64,000 bases of DNA from assembly GCF_002368115.1 (NCBI RefSeq), contig NZ_AP018316.1, positions 4,088,666 to 4,152,665 of the forward strand, read 5' to 3'. The DNA comes from Dolichospermum compactum NIES-806. GTDB taxonomy: Bacteria > Cyanobacteriota > Cyanobacteriia > Cyanobacteriales > Nostocaceae. This document shows positions 34,706 through 43,868 of the stretch, one piece after another. Numbering within the stretch: position 1 is the stretch's first letter; the number at the start of each line of letters is the position of its first letter. The position numbers were made by a program, and so were the translations under genes. The notes below the pieces were generated by a model. The model was not told where the DNA came from. It made no database searches and worked only from the letters and a program-made list of their open reading frames with translations.

Positions 34706-35890
34706 CTATAAACCCCCTCTTGTCCGAGACGAATTAGGTTTAGGGGAATCTGCTAAAGCTTTGAGGTTACCAGTAGCTTGATTATATTGGTAACGTTTAG
34801 CTGTTAAGTCAGGATGGGGCGTAATGCAGTATCGTCTGCTACTCATGATGATGGTGACGACTTCGCTACCAGAGTTACAGGCTATAGGTGTTAGTTCCCA
34901 TTTTTTTAGCAGCGCTATGTTAGGATCATCGGCTGATAAATCAGCGTTTTGCGAAGTATCTGGTGTTTCTGTCGTTGTGACATCAAACATGGTGTTGTTT
35001 TTCGTAGCATTGTTGAAGTTATAACGACCATTATTAGCAATGACATTGCCACCTGGGTTATTACTAGTCCCCAAATCAGGTAAAGCATCATGAATGAGAA
35101 CAACACCATCCCGATTGTTATTCTGAATTGTATTTTTACGCACTAAGGGTTTAGCAGATTCGGAAATCACTATACCATCTTTGTTTTGAACGATTTGATT
35201 TTCTGTTAGGGAGGGTGTGGCAGTATTACCAATGGCTAAACCAAAGCCGTTATTCTGAAATAAATTATTACGAACTTCTCCCTGGCTTGATTTGGTTAGG
35301 GAAATCCCGTTGGCACTATTTTGTACAAATCGGTTATTTTCAATTTTAGGATTTCCTGTACCTGTAACAAAAACTCCGTCTCTAGCATTGTTAGTAAAGG
35401 TACTGTTTTTGATCGTTGGGTTAGTTGATTCTATCCATACACCTGTACCCCTTTGATTGGTGTTGGTGACGGTTACACCTTCGATTGTGGTATCTTGATT
35501 TGTCAGGATAGTAATATTCTGTTTAGCGAAGGTGCGACTGATATAATCACCACCACCGGAAATAACTACTCTCTCACCCCTGCTGGATTCATCACCCCGT
35601 AATGTTACGCCTGGTTTGAGTAATATGGGGAATGATTCGTTGCTATAATTACCAGGAGCTAATTGAATAACTGTACCCGGTTTGGCTTGACTGAGGGCAG
35701 AAGTAATGCTTTTGTAGGGTTTTGCTGATGTTCCAGCTTCATCAGTATTTAAACCATTAACAGGGTCAACATAAATTACTTGGGCAACGGGAGGCAATTC
35801 TGCTTGTACTGGGAATGTGCTAATTAGGGAACTAGATATGGCTAATGTCGTCACGAACCAAGAGGTTTTTGATCTGAACCGATTACTCAT
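34706..35890 (-). CDS. Secreted right-handed beta-helix protein (DUF1565) with the shared C-terminal module
   Basis: 394 residues. Signal peptide 1-30 (ending VQA). The DUF1565 opening VIYVDPVNGLNTDEAGTS with PYKSITSALSQAKPGTVI is followed by seven or eight parallel beta-helix turns of the type PTIKNSTFTNNARDGVFV (about 150-275). The C-terminal module (IALLKKWELTPIACNSGSEV, then RRYCITPHPDLTAKRYQYN) matches the duplicated module of the protease at 30232. Beta-helix proteins usually bind or cut polysaccharides, but no catalytic set is seen. The protein ends SSRTRGGL, similar to the COP23 neighbours' ends. It is the first of the six genes read leftwards below 36 kb. Confidence 0.82.
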   Translation of the reverse strand: MSNRFRSKTSWFVTTLAISSSLISTFPVQAELPPVAQVIYVDPVNGLNTDEAGTSAKPYKSITSALSQAKPGTVIQLAPGNYSNESFPILLKPGVTLRGDESSRGERVVISGGGDYISRTFAKQNITILTNQDTTIEGVTVTNTNQRGTGVWIESTNPTIKNSTFTNNARDGVFVTGTGNPKIENNRFVQNSANGISLTKSSQGEVRNNLFQNNGFGLAIGNTATPSLTENQIVQNKDGIVISESAKPLVRKNTIQNNNRDGVVLIHDALPDLGTSNNPGGNVIANNGRYNFNNATKNNTMFDVTTTETPDTSQNADLSADDPNIALLKKWELTPIACNSGSEVVTIIMSSRRYCITPHPDLTAKRYQYNQATGNLKALADSPKPNSSRTRGGL

Positions 35891-36103
35891 AAATAACTCC
35901 TTGATTTGATGAGTATATACTTATTTATTACAAATTAAACCATAAATACTAGGATAATCTCAAAGTTATACATATACATTACTTATATACACCTGATCCG
36001 GATTATTTGCTAAAATCCCCGTCATTCCGTTGATAATCCCAAAATCCCCGTTTTGAGCAACTCAGGAAATGCTTATGAAACAAAAAAATATAGCAGGTTG
36101 CAG

Positions 36104-36303
36104 GTCAATACTTGTCGGTTAAGCTCAAACAACGAAATTGTGTAGGTTGGGTTGAGCGACAGCGAAACCTAACAAAATTCTTGATAATGTTGGGTTATGG
36201 CTTCGCCACACTATGGCTAACGCCTCCCGTCAGGGATACGTAAACGTTCCACAACCCAACCTACCGGATAATGACTTTTTAGGCTTAACCGAGCAGTATT
36301 GAT
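36104..36303. repeat. 200 bp palindromic element (MITE-like)
   Basis: Left end GTCAATACTTGTCGGTTAAGC (21 bases at 36104) matches the complement of the right end at 36283-36303 with a few mismatches. Inside are TAGGTTGGGTTG (36142) and CAACCCAACCTACC (about 36253) as a second inverted pair, and GCTTCGCCACACTATGGC of the dispersed palindromic type. It fills most of the 35891-36311 gap, just after the next gene's stop. No gene is present in the gap. Confidence 0.7.
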
Positions 36304-36311
36304 ACAGGAGG

Positions 36312-37445
36312 CTATTTGATCGCGGTTCTCAATTGTTTGAGTATGCCACCAATACCGACGAAACCTGTATTTCGAGAGATATTCTTGAGAGCTTTTGGTT
36401 CGCTTTGGAGGATAATTCCGTTATAGGCAACAATAGCATCATTCAGCTTATTGATATTTACACTTAGCCCAGCACCGCTTTGAGCAATGACATAAACAGG
36501 TTTGAGAGCTTTAGTTCCTGCTATTATCTGTCCTGATGTTGCTTGGGCTAGGGGCTGATTTGGTAAGGAAGCGTTATCAGAAGCAAACAAACTTGCGAGA
36601 GATGTGACTAGTGCTGTTGCTAGTTGTGGAGAAATACCCGCAGCAGTGAGAGTGTTTGTCAGAGCTACCGCAGCCTGTTGTGACCCAGCACCGCCTGTGA
36701 GTAGTGCAGCAACGTCAGCAGCATCACCACCGCCAGCAGCAGCACCACCACCAGCAGCATCACCACCACCAGCAGCAGCACCACCACCAGCAGCATCACC
36801 ACCACCACCAGCAGCATCACCACCACCAGCATCACCACCGCCAGCAGCAGCACCACCACCGCCAGCAGCAGCAGCGCCGCCACCGCCTGTTGTACTAAGA
36901 GCCTGAACAATAGCAGCAGCCAACTGATTCACAGTAACCTGGACTTGTGGAGCCAGAGTGATCACAATAGTGTTCCCCGTTGCACTGTCTGTTACAGTGA
37001 CGCTAGATGAAGTTGATTCTACGGTCGCTGCTGAAACGGTAACTGTAGATAATGTCGTAGTTGTGTCACCTCCTCCTGTAGTTGTGCCACCAGTGGTACT
37101 AACCGCCGACAGAGTACCTGCTGTGGAAACACCAGATATGATGGTGGCGGAAACACCAGGTATGATGGGAACGATGATAGAAATTCCTGTTGCTGTTGTT
37201 GCTGTTACTGCCGGTGTTGTTGTTCCTGCTATCGTTGTTGTTGCTGTTGGTGTTGTTGTCGTTGTTGTCGTTGTTGGTGGCGTGGAAAAACCACTAGTTT
37301 GTGAACCACCAGTAGCAGCGCCAGAGTCAACACCTGTTGTACCTATACTGGGACTCAAACTCTGGGCTTGATTTGGTAATTGCCAAGCAAATGACAGTAA
37401 AGGACTCAAACTAAGGGCAAAAATGAGATTTCTGGTTTTCAACAT
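36312..37445 (-). CDS. Secreted Gly/Ala- and Thr-rich low-complexity protein
   Basis: 377 residues. Signal peptide 1-28 (ending NQAQ). A Thr-rich stretch (PPTTTTTTTTPTATTT, about 55-75) leads to a Val/Thr/Ser region and then to a Gly/Ala/Asp array of GGGDAAGGGAAAGGGD type (about 190-245). The C-terminus (LLTGGAGSQQAAVALTNTL, then VNINKLNDAIVAYN) looks folded. No family is recognised. Both other strand frames over the GGN-codon array are open by accident of composition. It belongs to the exported cluster; a cell-surface or sheath role is possible but is inference. Confidence 0.7.
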   Translation of the reverse strand: MLKTRNLIFALSLSPLLSFAWQLPNQAQSLSPSIGTTGVDSGAATGGSQTSGFSTPPTTTTTTTTPTATTTIAGTTTPAVTATTATGISIIVPIIPGVSATIISGVSTAGTLSAVSTTGGTTTGGGDTTTTLSTVTVSAATVESTSSSVTVTDSATGNTIVITLAPQVQVTVNQLAAAIVQALSTTGGGGAAAAGGGGAAAGGGDAGGGDAAGGGGDAAGGGAAAGGGDAAGGGAAAGGGDAADVAALLTGGAGSQQAAVALTNTLTAAGISPQLATALVTSLASLFASDNASLPNQPLAQATSGQIIAGTKALKPVYVIAQSGAGLSVNINKLNDAIVAYNGIILQSEPKALKNISRNTGFVGIGGILKQLRTAIK

Positions 37446-37587
37446 GATGATTATCTAAAATATGGAACTGTTTGACAATTGATGATATCGTCCTTGATTC
37501 CCTGCATCTTTTTTGGCTCTAATATCCCTTAAAATCTTTATATACAAGGGTTTCAGGTTTATCGCCACCCTACTCTATCAGTAAGCC

Positions 37588-38616
37588 CTATTTAGGCAAG
37601 AAATTGAAACCATAACCTATACTTAGCGCAAATGTTGTGCCGCCTACACTGTTATCTGTGAGATCCGCACCTTGGAGTGTAATTGTTAAGGGTAACGTAG
37701 GTACAGGAACGAAAGAAGCACCAAGGTTTAAGCCAACCCCACTCCAGCCAAAGCCCACACCGATTTGGGGATGAACTTGCACACCTGCTCCAGCAAATAC
37801 ACCAGTACTGGCGTTACCTTGCCTAAAGTCACCACCTCCAACCCCCAGAGAGAATGAGACGGGCATTTTATTCACAGCATCATTAGGCTTTAAAAGAGAG
37901 TAAGTTGTCACCACACCATAGACGCTGGAAGGCCTGATCTCTTCAGTACTGGCTTCAGTCTGATACTGGGCAAAGGTTTTCCAGCCAGCAGCTACACCAA
38001 TTTGATTGGTTCCTTTAGCGTAGACAATGCGGTGAGCTTTTAAGTCAAAGGCGCCATTAGAACCAAAGTTTTTGACACTACCGTTGTTGAAGGATAATTC
38101 TAGACCAACTAGTTTTTGGGAATTACCTAAACCAAAACCAATGCTGGTACTCGCGTCCATGTCATTTATAGAGTTACCTCTATTACCAGCGGTTGCTGTT
38201 GATGCTCCCACAAACGCATCACCCATGTTAGCGCCGAAGGCACTGGGAGCAGCAAAACTGAGTCCAGGTGGGTAGGTTGGTTTAGGCTCTACTATTTTAA
38301 CTTTGATCAGGGGTTCAACTAGTAGCTCTTGGCGGATTTTATTAATATCATCCGGATTGCTGTCCGCTGTTTGTGCAATTAGTTGTGGTTGTTGTTGCTC
38401 AGAAATAGATTCAACCTTTGGTTCTGATTGTGCGGCTGTGACTACTTTATTTGTGATTAATTCACTGGGCTGATTTTCAGTTACTATGGCATCTGTCGCT
38501 GATGCGGAAGTAACTAAAATGGTGGTGGTTAGCAGTGAAGTTGGCAGGGTTAGTAATAAACCCAAGTAGCAAAAGCGTTTGTAGTGATTAATTAGTATAA
38601 GAGAATGCTTTTTCAT
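37588..38616 (-). CDS. Exported protein, possible outer-membrane barrel
   Basis: 342 residues from ATG 38616 (MKKHSLILINHYK); an ATG at 38637 would add seven residues. A signal peptide (FCYLGLLLTLPTSLLTTTILVTSASA) is followed by a linker of low complexity to about residue 100. The rest is a Gly/Ser-rich series of alternating beta strands (PSAFGANMGDAFVGAS, VSFSLGVGGGDFRQGN, GVFAGAGVQVHPQIGVGFG) and the end LSIGYGFNFLPK has the alternating aromatic/hydrophobic pattern of outer-membrane proteins. No family is recognised. It is the most upstream gene of the exported cluster. Confidence 0.65.
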   Translation of the reverse strand: MKKHSLILINHYKRFCYLGLLLTLPTSLLTTTILVTSASATDAIVTENQPSELITNKVVTAAQSEPKVESISEQQQPQLIAQTADSNPDDINKIRQELLVEPLIKVKIVEPKPTYPPGLSFAAPSAFGANMGDAFVGASTATAGNRGNSINDMDASTSIGFGLGNSQKLVGLELSFNNGSVKNFGSNGAFDLKAHRIVYAKGTNQIGVAAGWKTFAQYQTEASTEEIRPSSVYGVVTTYSLLKPNDAVNKMPVSFSLGVGGGDFRQGNASTGVFAGAGVQVHPQIGVGFGWSGVGLNLGASFVPVPTLPLTITLQGADLTDNSVGGTTFALSIGYGFNFLPK

Positions 38617-38637
38617 CTTCAAAATATCACTCCTCAC

Positions 38638-39370
38638 AAGATGTTATTCAGTGGTAACAATCCATGCCCATGTATACAGCTATACAAGATAGTTTTTGAA
38701 TTTGACTGAATTAAGTAGGTAGATGTCAAATATACTGCGAACGGTTCATAGTTTAACCAAATATTAAACCCCTCCCTATCCCTCTCCTCTTAGGAGAGGG
38801 AAAAGGAATGAATAATATTTAATACTGGAGAGGCTTTGAACTGGTTCTTTGTATGATAAAAAAGTCCAGCTTCTAGCCGTTTTGAGTATAACCAAAATGT
38901 GTAACGATATGTAAATTCACCTCGATGGGTTATTATCGTTGAGTTTTAGCCATTTCAAAAAACGAAATATATTTTGATTTCCCTCCGCCCAGGTACTTAA
39001 CATTCAGACAAAATACTAACTATTTTGTATATATATCTACAAGAATTCGACCCCACACCTTTTATTGTACAGGAAATGTAACTTTAAAGGCAAGCTTTAC
39101 ATAAGTAAATATTTTCTTTAAATTAACCAGTACAACACGGCATAAATAAACCAACCATTCTAAATCGTTAAAAAGCCTATACTGTCTTCGTTTTGACTTT
39201 TGACTTTTGACGAACGCCCTGCGGTACTAGGAGTGTTTCAGTATATAAGTTAGTATTAGGCTGTAGCAGAATACTACAGTATGAGATATTAAACATGGGG
39301 GAGAGTTTTTTGTAAGGGTTGCAAAATAAAGGTTCTGGATCGTTTTTCAGGGAAATACTCTCAATAGTTC
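38638..39370. other. Gene-free region of about 730 bp
   Basis: At 38732-38764 is the sequence TACTGCGAACGGTTCATAG onward, repeating 14599-14631. It is followed by a CCCTCCC/GGGAGGG-type hairpin (about 38770-38805, CTCTCCTCTTAGGAGAG). A short array of TTTTGAC (39191-39211) comes next. No open frame with a ribosome site or recognisable product was seen. The gene at 37588 is read away from here, so its promoter is near 38640-38700; dnaJ converges from the other side. Confidence 0.5.
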
Positions 39371-40351
39371 TTACAATTTAAGTTGTGCTAAATGACTGCG
39401 GGGGTTGTAGGTGCGGATAGCCCGAATTTTCTCATAATATTCTCGTTCTTGGGGGGTGAGGTCTTTGGGAGGAGCGATCGCTACTTTGACAAATTGATCA
39501 CCACGTCCACCTTTAGCTATAGGCCAACCCTTACCACGTAAGCGCAGGGATTGACCAGAACGAACTCCCGCAGGTAGCTGAACACTGACATGACCATCGG
39601 GTGTGGGTACATCTATTGCTGCACCTAATGTGGCTTCATCAGGGGTAATTAAGACTTCGCAAACCAGATTGTCCCCTTCTATTTGGAAAAAAGTATGGGG
39701 TTGTAATTCTACCTTTAAGTATAAATCTCCCCGTTGTTGACTCATGGGGTTAATTTGTCCTTTTCCTTTCACCCGTAAACGAGTCCCAGTTTTAGCGCCA
39801 CCAGGAATACGCACATCAATAGTTTCGTTTCCTAAACTAAAGCGTTTTTGAACACCGGAAAATGCTTCTGCAAAAGTTAAAATAATTACAGCTTCTGTAT
39901 CTTGTGTGCCACCAGTACCGCTATCTGGAAAACCAAAATCGTTAAAACCGCCACCTGGTCTACCGGAAGGAGTCCGATAAGAGTAACTTTGTCGTCCGCT
40001 GCGGGAACCTGCACCACCAAATAATTCGTTTAAGAAGTCATTAAAACTGCCGTATTGACCAAAATCAACTCCGCCCATATCCGTACCAGATCCACCACCG
40101 GGAAAACCTTGACCAGCTTGTTTCCAATATTGACCAAATTGATCGTATTTTTTGCGTTTATCTGGGTCCGATAATACTTCGTAGGCTTCATTAACTTCTT
40201 TAAATTTGGCTTCAGCCTGTTTGTTATTGGGGTTAACATCAGGATGAAATTTACGGGCTAGTTTGCGAAAAGCTTGTTTAATTTCTTCTGAAGTGGCGGT
40301 TTTACTAATTCCTAACATTGCATAATAGTCTTTGAAGTCGGTTGCAGCCAT
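39371..40351 (-). CDS. DnaJ-type co-chaperone without zinc finger (CbpA-like)
   Basis: 326 residues. J-domain 1-75 with His36-Pro37-Asp38 in KFHPDVNP. A Gly/Phe linker (QGFPGGGSGTDMGG, GGRQS-type) follows, then the two-part substrate-binding C-terminal domain (VRIPGGAKTGTRLRVKGKG and VSVQLPAGVRSGQSLRLRGK). The CxxCxGxG zinc repeats of full DnaJ are absent, so it is the CbpA/type II class. It stimulates DnaK ATPase in the cytoplasm. It is alone but read in the same direction as the P-loop kinase and glgC. Confidence 0.92.
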   Translation of the reverse strand: MAATDFKDYYAMLGISKTATSEEIKQAFRKLARKFHPDVNPNNKQAEAKFKEVNEAYEVLSDPDKRKKYDQFGQYWKQAGQGFPGGGSGTDMGGVDFGQYGSFNDFLNELFGGAGSRSGRQSYSYRTPSGRPGGGFNDFGFPDSGTGGTQDTEAVIILTFAEAFSGVQKRFSLGNETIDVRIPGGAKTGTRLRVKGKGQINPMSQQRGDLYLKVELQPHTFFQIEGDNLVCEVLITPDEATLGAAIDVPTPDGHVSVQLPAGVRSGQSLRLRGKGWPIAKGGRGDQFVKVAIAPPKDLTPQEREYYEKIRAIRTYNPRSHLAQLKL

Positions 40352-40434
40352 CTACTAGCCTCCTGTAGAAATTTTATTTGGTTTAATGCCGGGCAAAAAG
40401 GTTCTGATATTAAATTAACAAACCGTTCCCATGA

Positions 40435-40944
40435 TCAAGTGTGGTTCTTGCTGAATGGGCGATCGCAATTCCCGTACTCATGCCATGATGAAAAGAATAT
40501 AAGCTCATCTATTCCTTCTTCTACACTAGGGGGAGCATCCTGGATCTGACGGTGCATTCGGAGAATTATATATTGGGGAACTTGGCGAATCCGTTTTTGA
40601 TTTCGTGCCAAACATAGCCAAACTGGAGTTTTTACCCAAACCCCCATAATATAACTAAAGCCACAATCACGGGCGAGGGTAATTACTTCCCGACGATTTT
40701 TCCTTTGGGCGTTGGTAGCATCAAAAATCACTTCTTGATCTGCGGTTATGGCTTGCTGTAATTGCTGTTCCAGTTCGCGCCAAATTAGCAGCCAGGGTCC
40801 TTGAATTGCTTCTGAGCCAAAAAGCTGCCCTCGGATAGCATCTGTGGAAATTAGCTGCATCTGAGGGCATTCTGTCAATAATTGTTTTGCTAAGGTTGAT
40901 TTACCGCTACCAGGAAGACCAATTAGCAAAATTAATTTAGTCAT
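40435..40944 (-). CDS. P-loop kinase-like ATP-binding protein
   Basis: 169 residues. Walker A GLPGSGKST is at residues 9-17; DATNAQRKNRREVI carries the second acidic/Asn motif of the polynucleotide-kinase-like AAA group; ISTDAIRGQLFG follows the family. No extra domain is present, so the target (nucleotide, sugar or RNA end) is unknown. It follows glgC on the same strand with 72 bp between, which are filled by heptamer repeats. Confidence 0.8.
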   Translation of the reverse strand: MTKLILLIGLPGSGKSTLAKQLLTECPQMQLISTDAIRGQLFGSEAIQGPWLLIWRELEQQLQQAITADQEVIFDATNAQRKNRREVITLARDCGFSYIMGVWVKTPVWLCLARNQKRIRQVPQYIILRMHRQIQDAPPSVEEGIDELIFFSSWHEYGNCDRPFSKNHT

Positions 40945-40982
40945 AGGGAATAGGGAACAGGGGACAAGAAAGATAAATCATC

Positions 40983-41010
40983 CAATTACCAATTACCAAT
41001 TACCAATCAC
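40983..41010. repeat. STRR array CAATTAC x4
   Basis: Four tandem heptamers CAATTAC (last CAATCAC) directly after the glgC stop. Another heptamer type (TAGGGAA/CAGGGGA, 40944-40962) precedes it at the P-loop gene start. Confidence 0.85.
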
Positions 41011-41016
41011 TACTAA

Positions 41017-42306
41017 CTAAATAATTGTACCATCAGGAATTAAAGCATTTTTGAGAACAACGACAATGCCGCTACGGATGTAAAAGCCTTGCTTTTCTCT
41101 TTCTGCTTCTTGGATGTTGTCTTTATTGATAATTTTCACATTGTTACCAATGCGGGCATTTTTATCAATAATGGCACGGCGAATAATGGTATCTGTGCCA
41201 ATACCGACGGGAACATCATCTTGTTCTAAACTGCATTGTCTTTCTACAGATGGTTGGTAATAGTCAGCACCCATGATCAGGGTTTCTTCAATTACCGATC
41301 CTGATTCTATCCGCGATCGCACTCCCAAAACTGAATGTTGAATCCGACAATCTTTTAAAATACAACCGTCGCCAATCATGGATTCTGTGATTTGGCAATT
41401 CAACAGTTTAGAGGGGGGTAAGTAACGAGCGCGAGTATAAATTGGTGCTGCTTCATCGTAGAAACTAAAAGGAGGTAGGGGTTGCTTAGTCAGGGCTAAA
41501 TTAGCCTCATAAAAAGATTCAATTGTCCCAATATCTTCCCAATAGTCGTCAAATAAGAAAGCTTGGACGTTGTGATCCTTGGCTGCGTCAGGAATAATTT
41601 CCTTACCAAAATCAGTCCGTTCTAAAGATTCTTTTAGCAACTTAATCAAAACATCTTTTTTAAAGACATAAATCCCCATTGAGGCGATATATGGCTGTAA
41701 TGCAGCTTGTTCCTTTGTCAACCCCAAAATGGTGGTATCAACACGCATTTGTGCTAAAGCTTCACCTTTAGGTTTTTCGCTAAAGTCAATTACCCTACCT
41801 GAATCATTAATTTTCATCAAGCCAAAGTCTGAGGCGCGACGATCATCCATAGGAATTACAGAAAGTGTAATATCAGCATTGGTATCTCTGTGACGCTGGA
41901 TAAATTGTCGGTAATCCATGCGGTAAAGGTGATCACCGGAAAGAATCAGAAATTCTTCTACATCCCACTCTTGTAACATCCAGATGTACTGACGCACAGC
42001 ATCAGCCGTACCTTGGAACCAGTTCGGGTTTTCTGGTGTTTGTTGTGCTGCTAACACTTCCACAAACCCATCGCTAAACCCACTGAAGTTGTAAGCACGG
42101 GCGATGTGACGATTCAGAGAGGCTGAGTTAAATTGAGTCAGGACGTAGATTTTGAATATTTCGGAATTGATGCAGTTGCTAACAGGTATATCTATTAGAC
42201 GATATTTCCCTGCTACTGGTACTGCTGGTTTGGCGCGGAGTTTAGTTAACGGATAAAGCCGGGTACCCGCACCCCCACCCAGAATAATTGCTAAAACTTT
42301 TTTCAC
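41017..42306 (-). CDS. glgC: Glucose-1-phosphate adenylyltransferase
   Basis: 429 residues, normal for cyanobacteria. The nucleotide-binding opening is ILGGGAGTRLYPLT (about 8-21), then AKPAVPVAGKYRLIDIPVSN, the catalytic LSGDHLYRMDY, and FSEKPKGEAL. The last quarter is the left-handed helix domain that binds the activator 3-phosphoglycerate and the inhibitor phosphate. The enzyme makes ADP-glucose, the committed step of glycogen synthesis, in the cytoplasm. It is divergent from the methylase gene at 42546. Confidence 0.97.
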   Translation of the reverse strand: MKKVLAIILGGGAGTRLYPLTKLRAKPAVPVAGKYRLIDIPVSNCINSEIFKIYVLTQFNSASLNRHIARAYNFSGFSDGFVEVLAAQQTPENPNWFQGTADAVRQYIWMLQEWDVEEFLILSGDHLYRMDYRQFIQRHRDTNADITLSVIPMDDRRASDFGLMKINDSGRVIDFSEKPKGEALAQMRVDTTILGLTKEQAALQPYIASMGIYVFKKDVLIKLLKESLERTDFGKEIIPDAAKDHNVQAFLFDDYWEDIGTIESFYEANLALTKQPLPPFSFYDEAAPIYTRARYLPPSKLLNCQITESMIGDGCILKDCRIQHSVLGVRSRIESGSVIEETLIMGADYYQPSVERQCSLEQDDVPVGIGTDTIIRRAIIDKNARIGNNVKIINKDNIQEAEREKQGFYIRSGIVVVLKNALIPDGTII

Positions 42307-42508
42307 AAAATTTCTCCCAACTGCCTTTCACTCTCATCTACAGTTTAGGACTGTATGTAACAACTAATAAAGGGGGATCAAAGAATCTTAGGGATGAATT
42401 TTTGAGATGGCAGTAAATTAGCCAAAATAGAACTTATGTACTATAGTAGTGGGTGGCAGGAGAGTCTAAATTTATAGTTGAAGCAGTATTGCCAATATGA
42501 ACATTTTG

Positions 42509-42526
42509 TGCTACTTTTAAGTAGCA
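42509..42526. promoter_or_regulatory. 18 bp palindrome before the methylase gene
   Basis: TGCTACTT-TT-AAGTAGCA, arms of eight bases, ends 19 bp before the methylase ATG. Its place fits an operator bound by the methylase or by the control protein. No matching copy was seen before the control gene, so autoregulation by the methylase is the simpler guess. Confidence 0.4.
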
Positions 42527-42545
42527 ATTTACCATTAAAGTTATC

Positions 42546-43868
42546 ATGTTTCAACAACTATCACTATTTGAAGATAAAAATACTCATATTGCTAACTGTT
42601 TTTATAGAAGCATTGAGGAATCTGGTTTTAACTATCAAGAAATTGATATAGGTGATATCACATTTAAAGCAGGACAAACAGAGTCAGTACATAGATGGTA
42701 TCGGCTGACCCCTAGCTATTCGCCAAATTTAGTTCGCTTTTTTATTGATATATTTAAAATTAGTAAAGATGATTTTGTCGTTGATCCATTTAGTGGTAGA
42801 GGCACAACAGTTATTGAATGTCAGAAGCATGGAATTAAGGCTATGGGAATTGAGATTAATCCTCTACTTCAGCAAGTGGGAAATAAGTCGTTACTATGGA
42901 ATATTGATAATACGCATTTAATTAATATTTATCTTGAAGAAATATTTGATACGATTAAAAAATATCAGACATTTTCACTAGAAGATGTTATTGAGATATT
43001 CAATACCAGAGTTCCAATTATTCATAATGTCTTTCGTTGGTGGAAAATTCATGTGTTAAAGAATTTGATTATTTGCCGTGAGATAATGAATCAGGAAAAA
43101 TATAATCCTATTTCTGAATATATCTGGTTGTCTTTGAATAAAGCGTGTTTAGATTGTGCAAATATTCATAGAAATCATCCAACTATTACATTTGATGATA
43201 ATCATCAGAGGGAGATAGATGTTTATTTGGAAATTAGTACAAATCTCCAGAACATAAAGGAAGATTTGATCAAGCTCAATCAAAAGCAAATATTATTTTC
43301 AAATTTTAACTCCATTATAGTCGGTAATTCCACAAACAACTTACAAAATAAGATTATTAATCGTTCTATAGATTTTGTAATTACTTCACCTCCCTATCCA
43401 AACCGTTATAGTTATGTTCATCAAACCAGACCTCAATTGCATTTCTTAGAACTATTAGAAGATATTAGTGAAGCTACGGAAATAGATTTACAAGCAATAG
43501 GTGGAACATGGGGTAGAGCGACTTCAATTTTACAAAAGGATTTAATTATAGTTCCTGATGAGATTAAGCCATATCTTTCTTACTATGATGAGCTTAAAAA
43601 TCAAAATATCTTGATGTGTAATTATGCCACCAAATACTTTATTGATTTGTGGAAACATATAAAATGTTTAAAACAGAGCGTATCCAGAAATTTCCAGGGT
43701 GTTTATGTTGTGGGTAATTCTAGGCTCTCAAATGTAGAGATATTTACAGAGGTGATTTTGGGGCAGCTTTTTCAACACGAGGGTTTTGAAGTTGAGAAAA
43801 TAATTTCCTTTAGAAAAAGAGGTGGTAAAAAACGTTTGTATGAAACAGCAGTATGTATTAAAAATTAG
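42546..43868 (+). CDS. Type II DNA methyltransferase (N6-adenine or N4-cytosine)
   Basis: 440 residues. Motif I DPFSGRGTT (from Asp80) comes first, followed by IKAMGIEINPLL; motif IV TSPPYPNR (from Thr280; SPPY catalytic) comes later. This I-before-IV order is permuted relative to the beta class. The long insert between the motifs is the likely target-recognition region. It should protect host DNA against the endonuclease encoded convergently at 43858, with an 11 bp overlap of the two 3' ends. The cytosine/adenine choice cannot be settled from motifs. Confidence 0.85.
   Translation: MFQQLSLFEDKNTHIANCFYRSIEESGFNYQEIDIGDITFKAGQTESVHRWYRLTPSYSPNLVRFFIDIFKISKDDFVVDPFSGRGTTVIECQKHGIKAMGIEINPLLQQVGNKSLLWNIDNTHLINIYLEEIFDTIKKYQTFSLEDVIEIFNTRVPIIHNVFRWWKIHVLKNLIICREIMNQEKYNPISEYIWLSLNKACLDCANIHRNHPTITFDDNHQREIDVYLEISTNLQNIKEDLIKLNQKQILFSNFNSIIVGNSTNNLQNKIINRSIDFVITSPPYPNRYSYVHQTRPQLHFLELLEDISEATEIDLQAIGGTWGRATSILQKDLIIVPDEIKPYLSYYDELKNQNILMCNYATKYFIDLWKHIKCLKQSVSRNFQGVYVVGNSRLSNVEIFTEVILGQLFQHEGFEVEKIISFRKRGGKKRLYETAVCIKN

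Noticed and set aside
36604..37371. Plus-strand open frames opposite the Gly/Ala-rich gene (Pro/Ala- and Val/Thr-rich products)
   Set aside because: They exist only because GGN/GCN codons read without stops in other frames; there is no ribosome site, and the minus-strand gene has a signal peptide.
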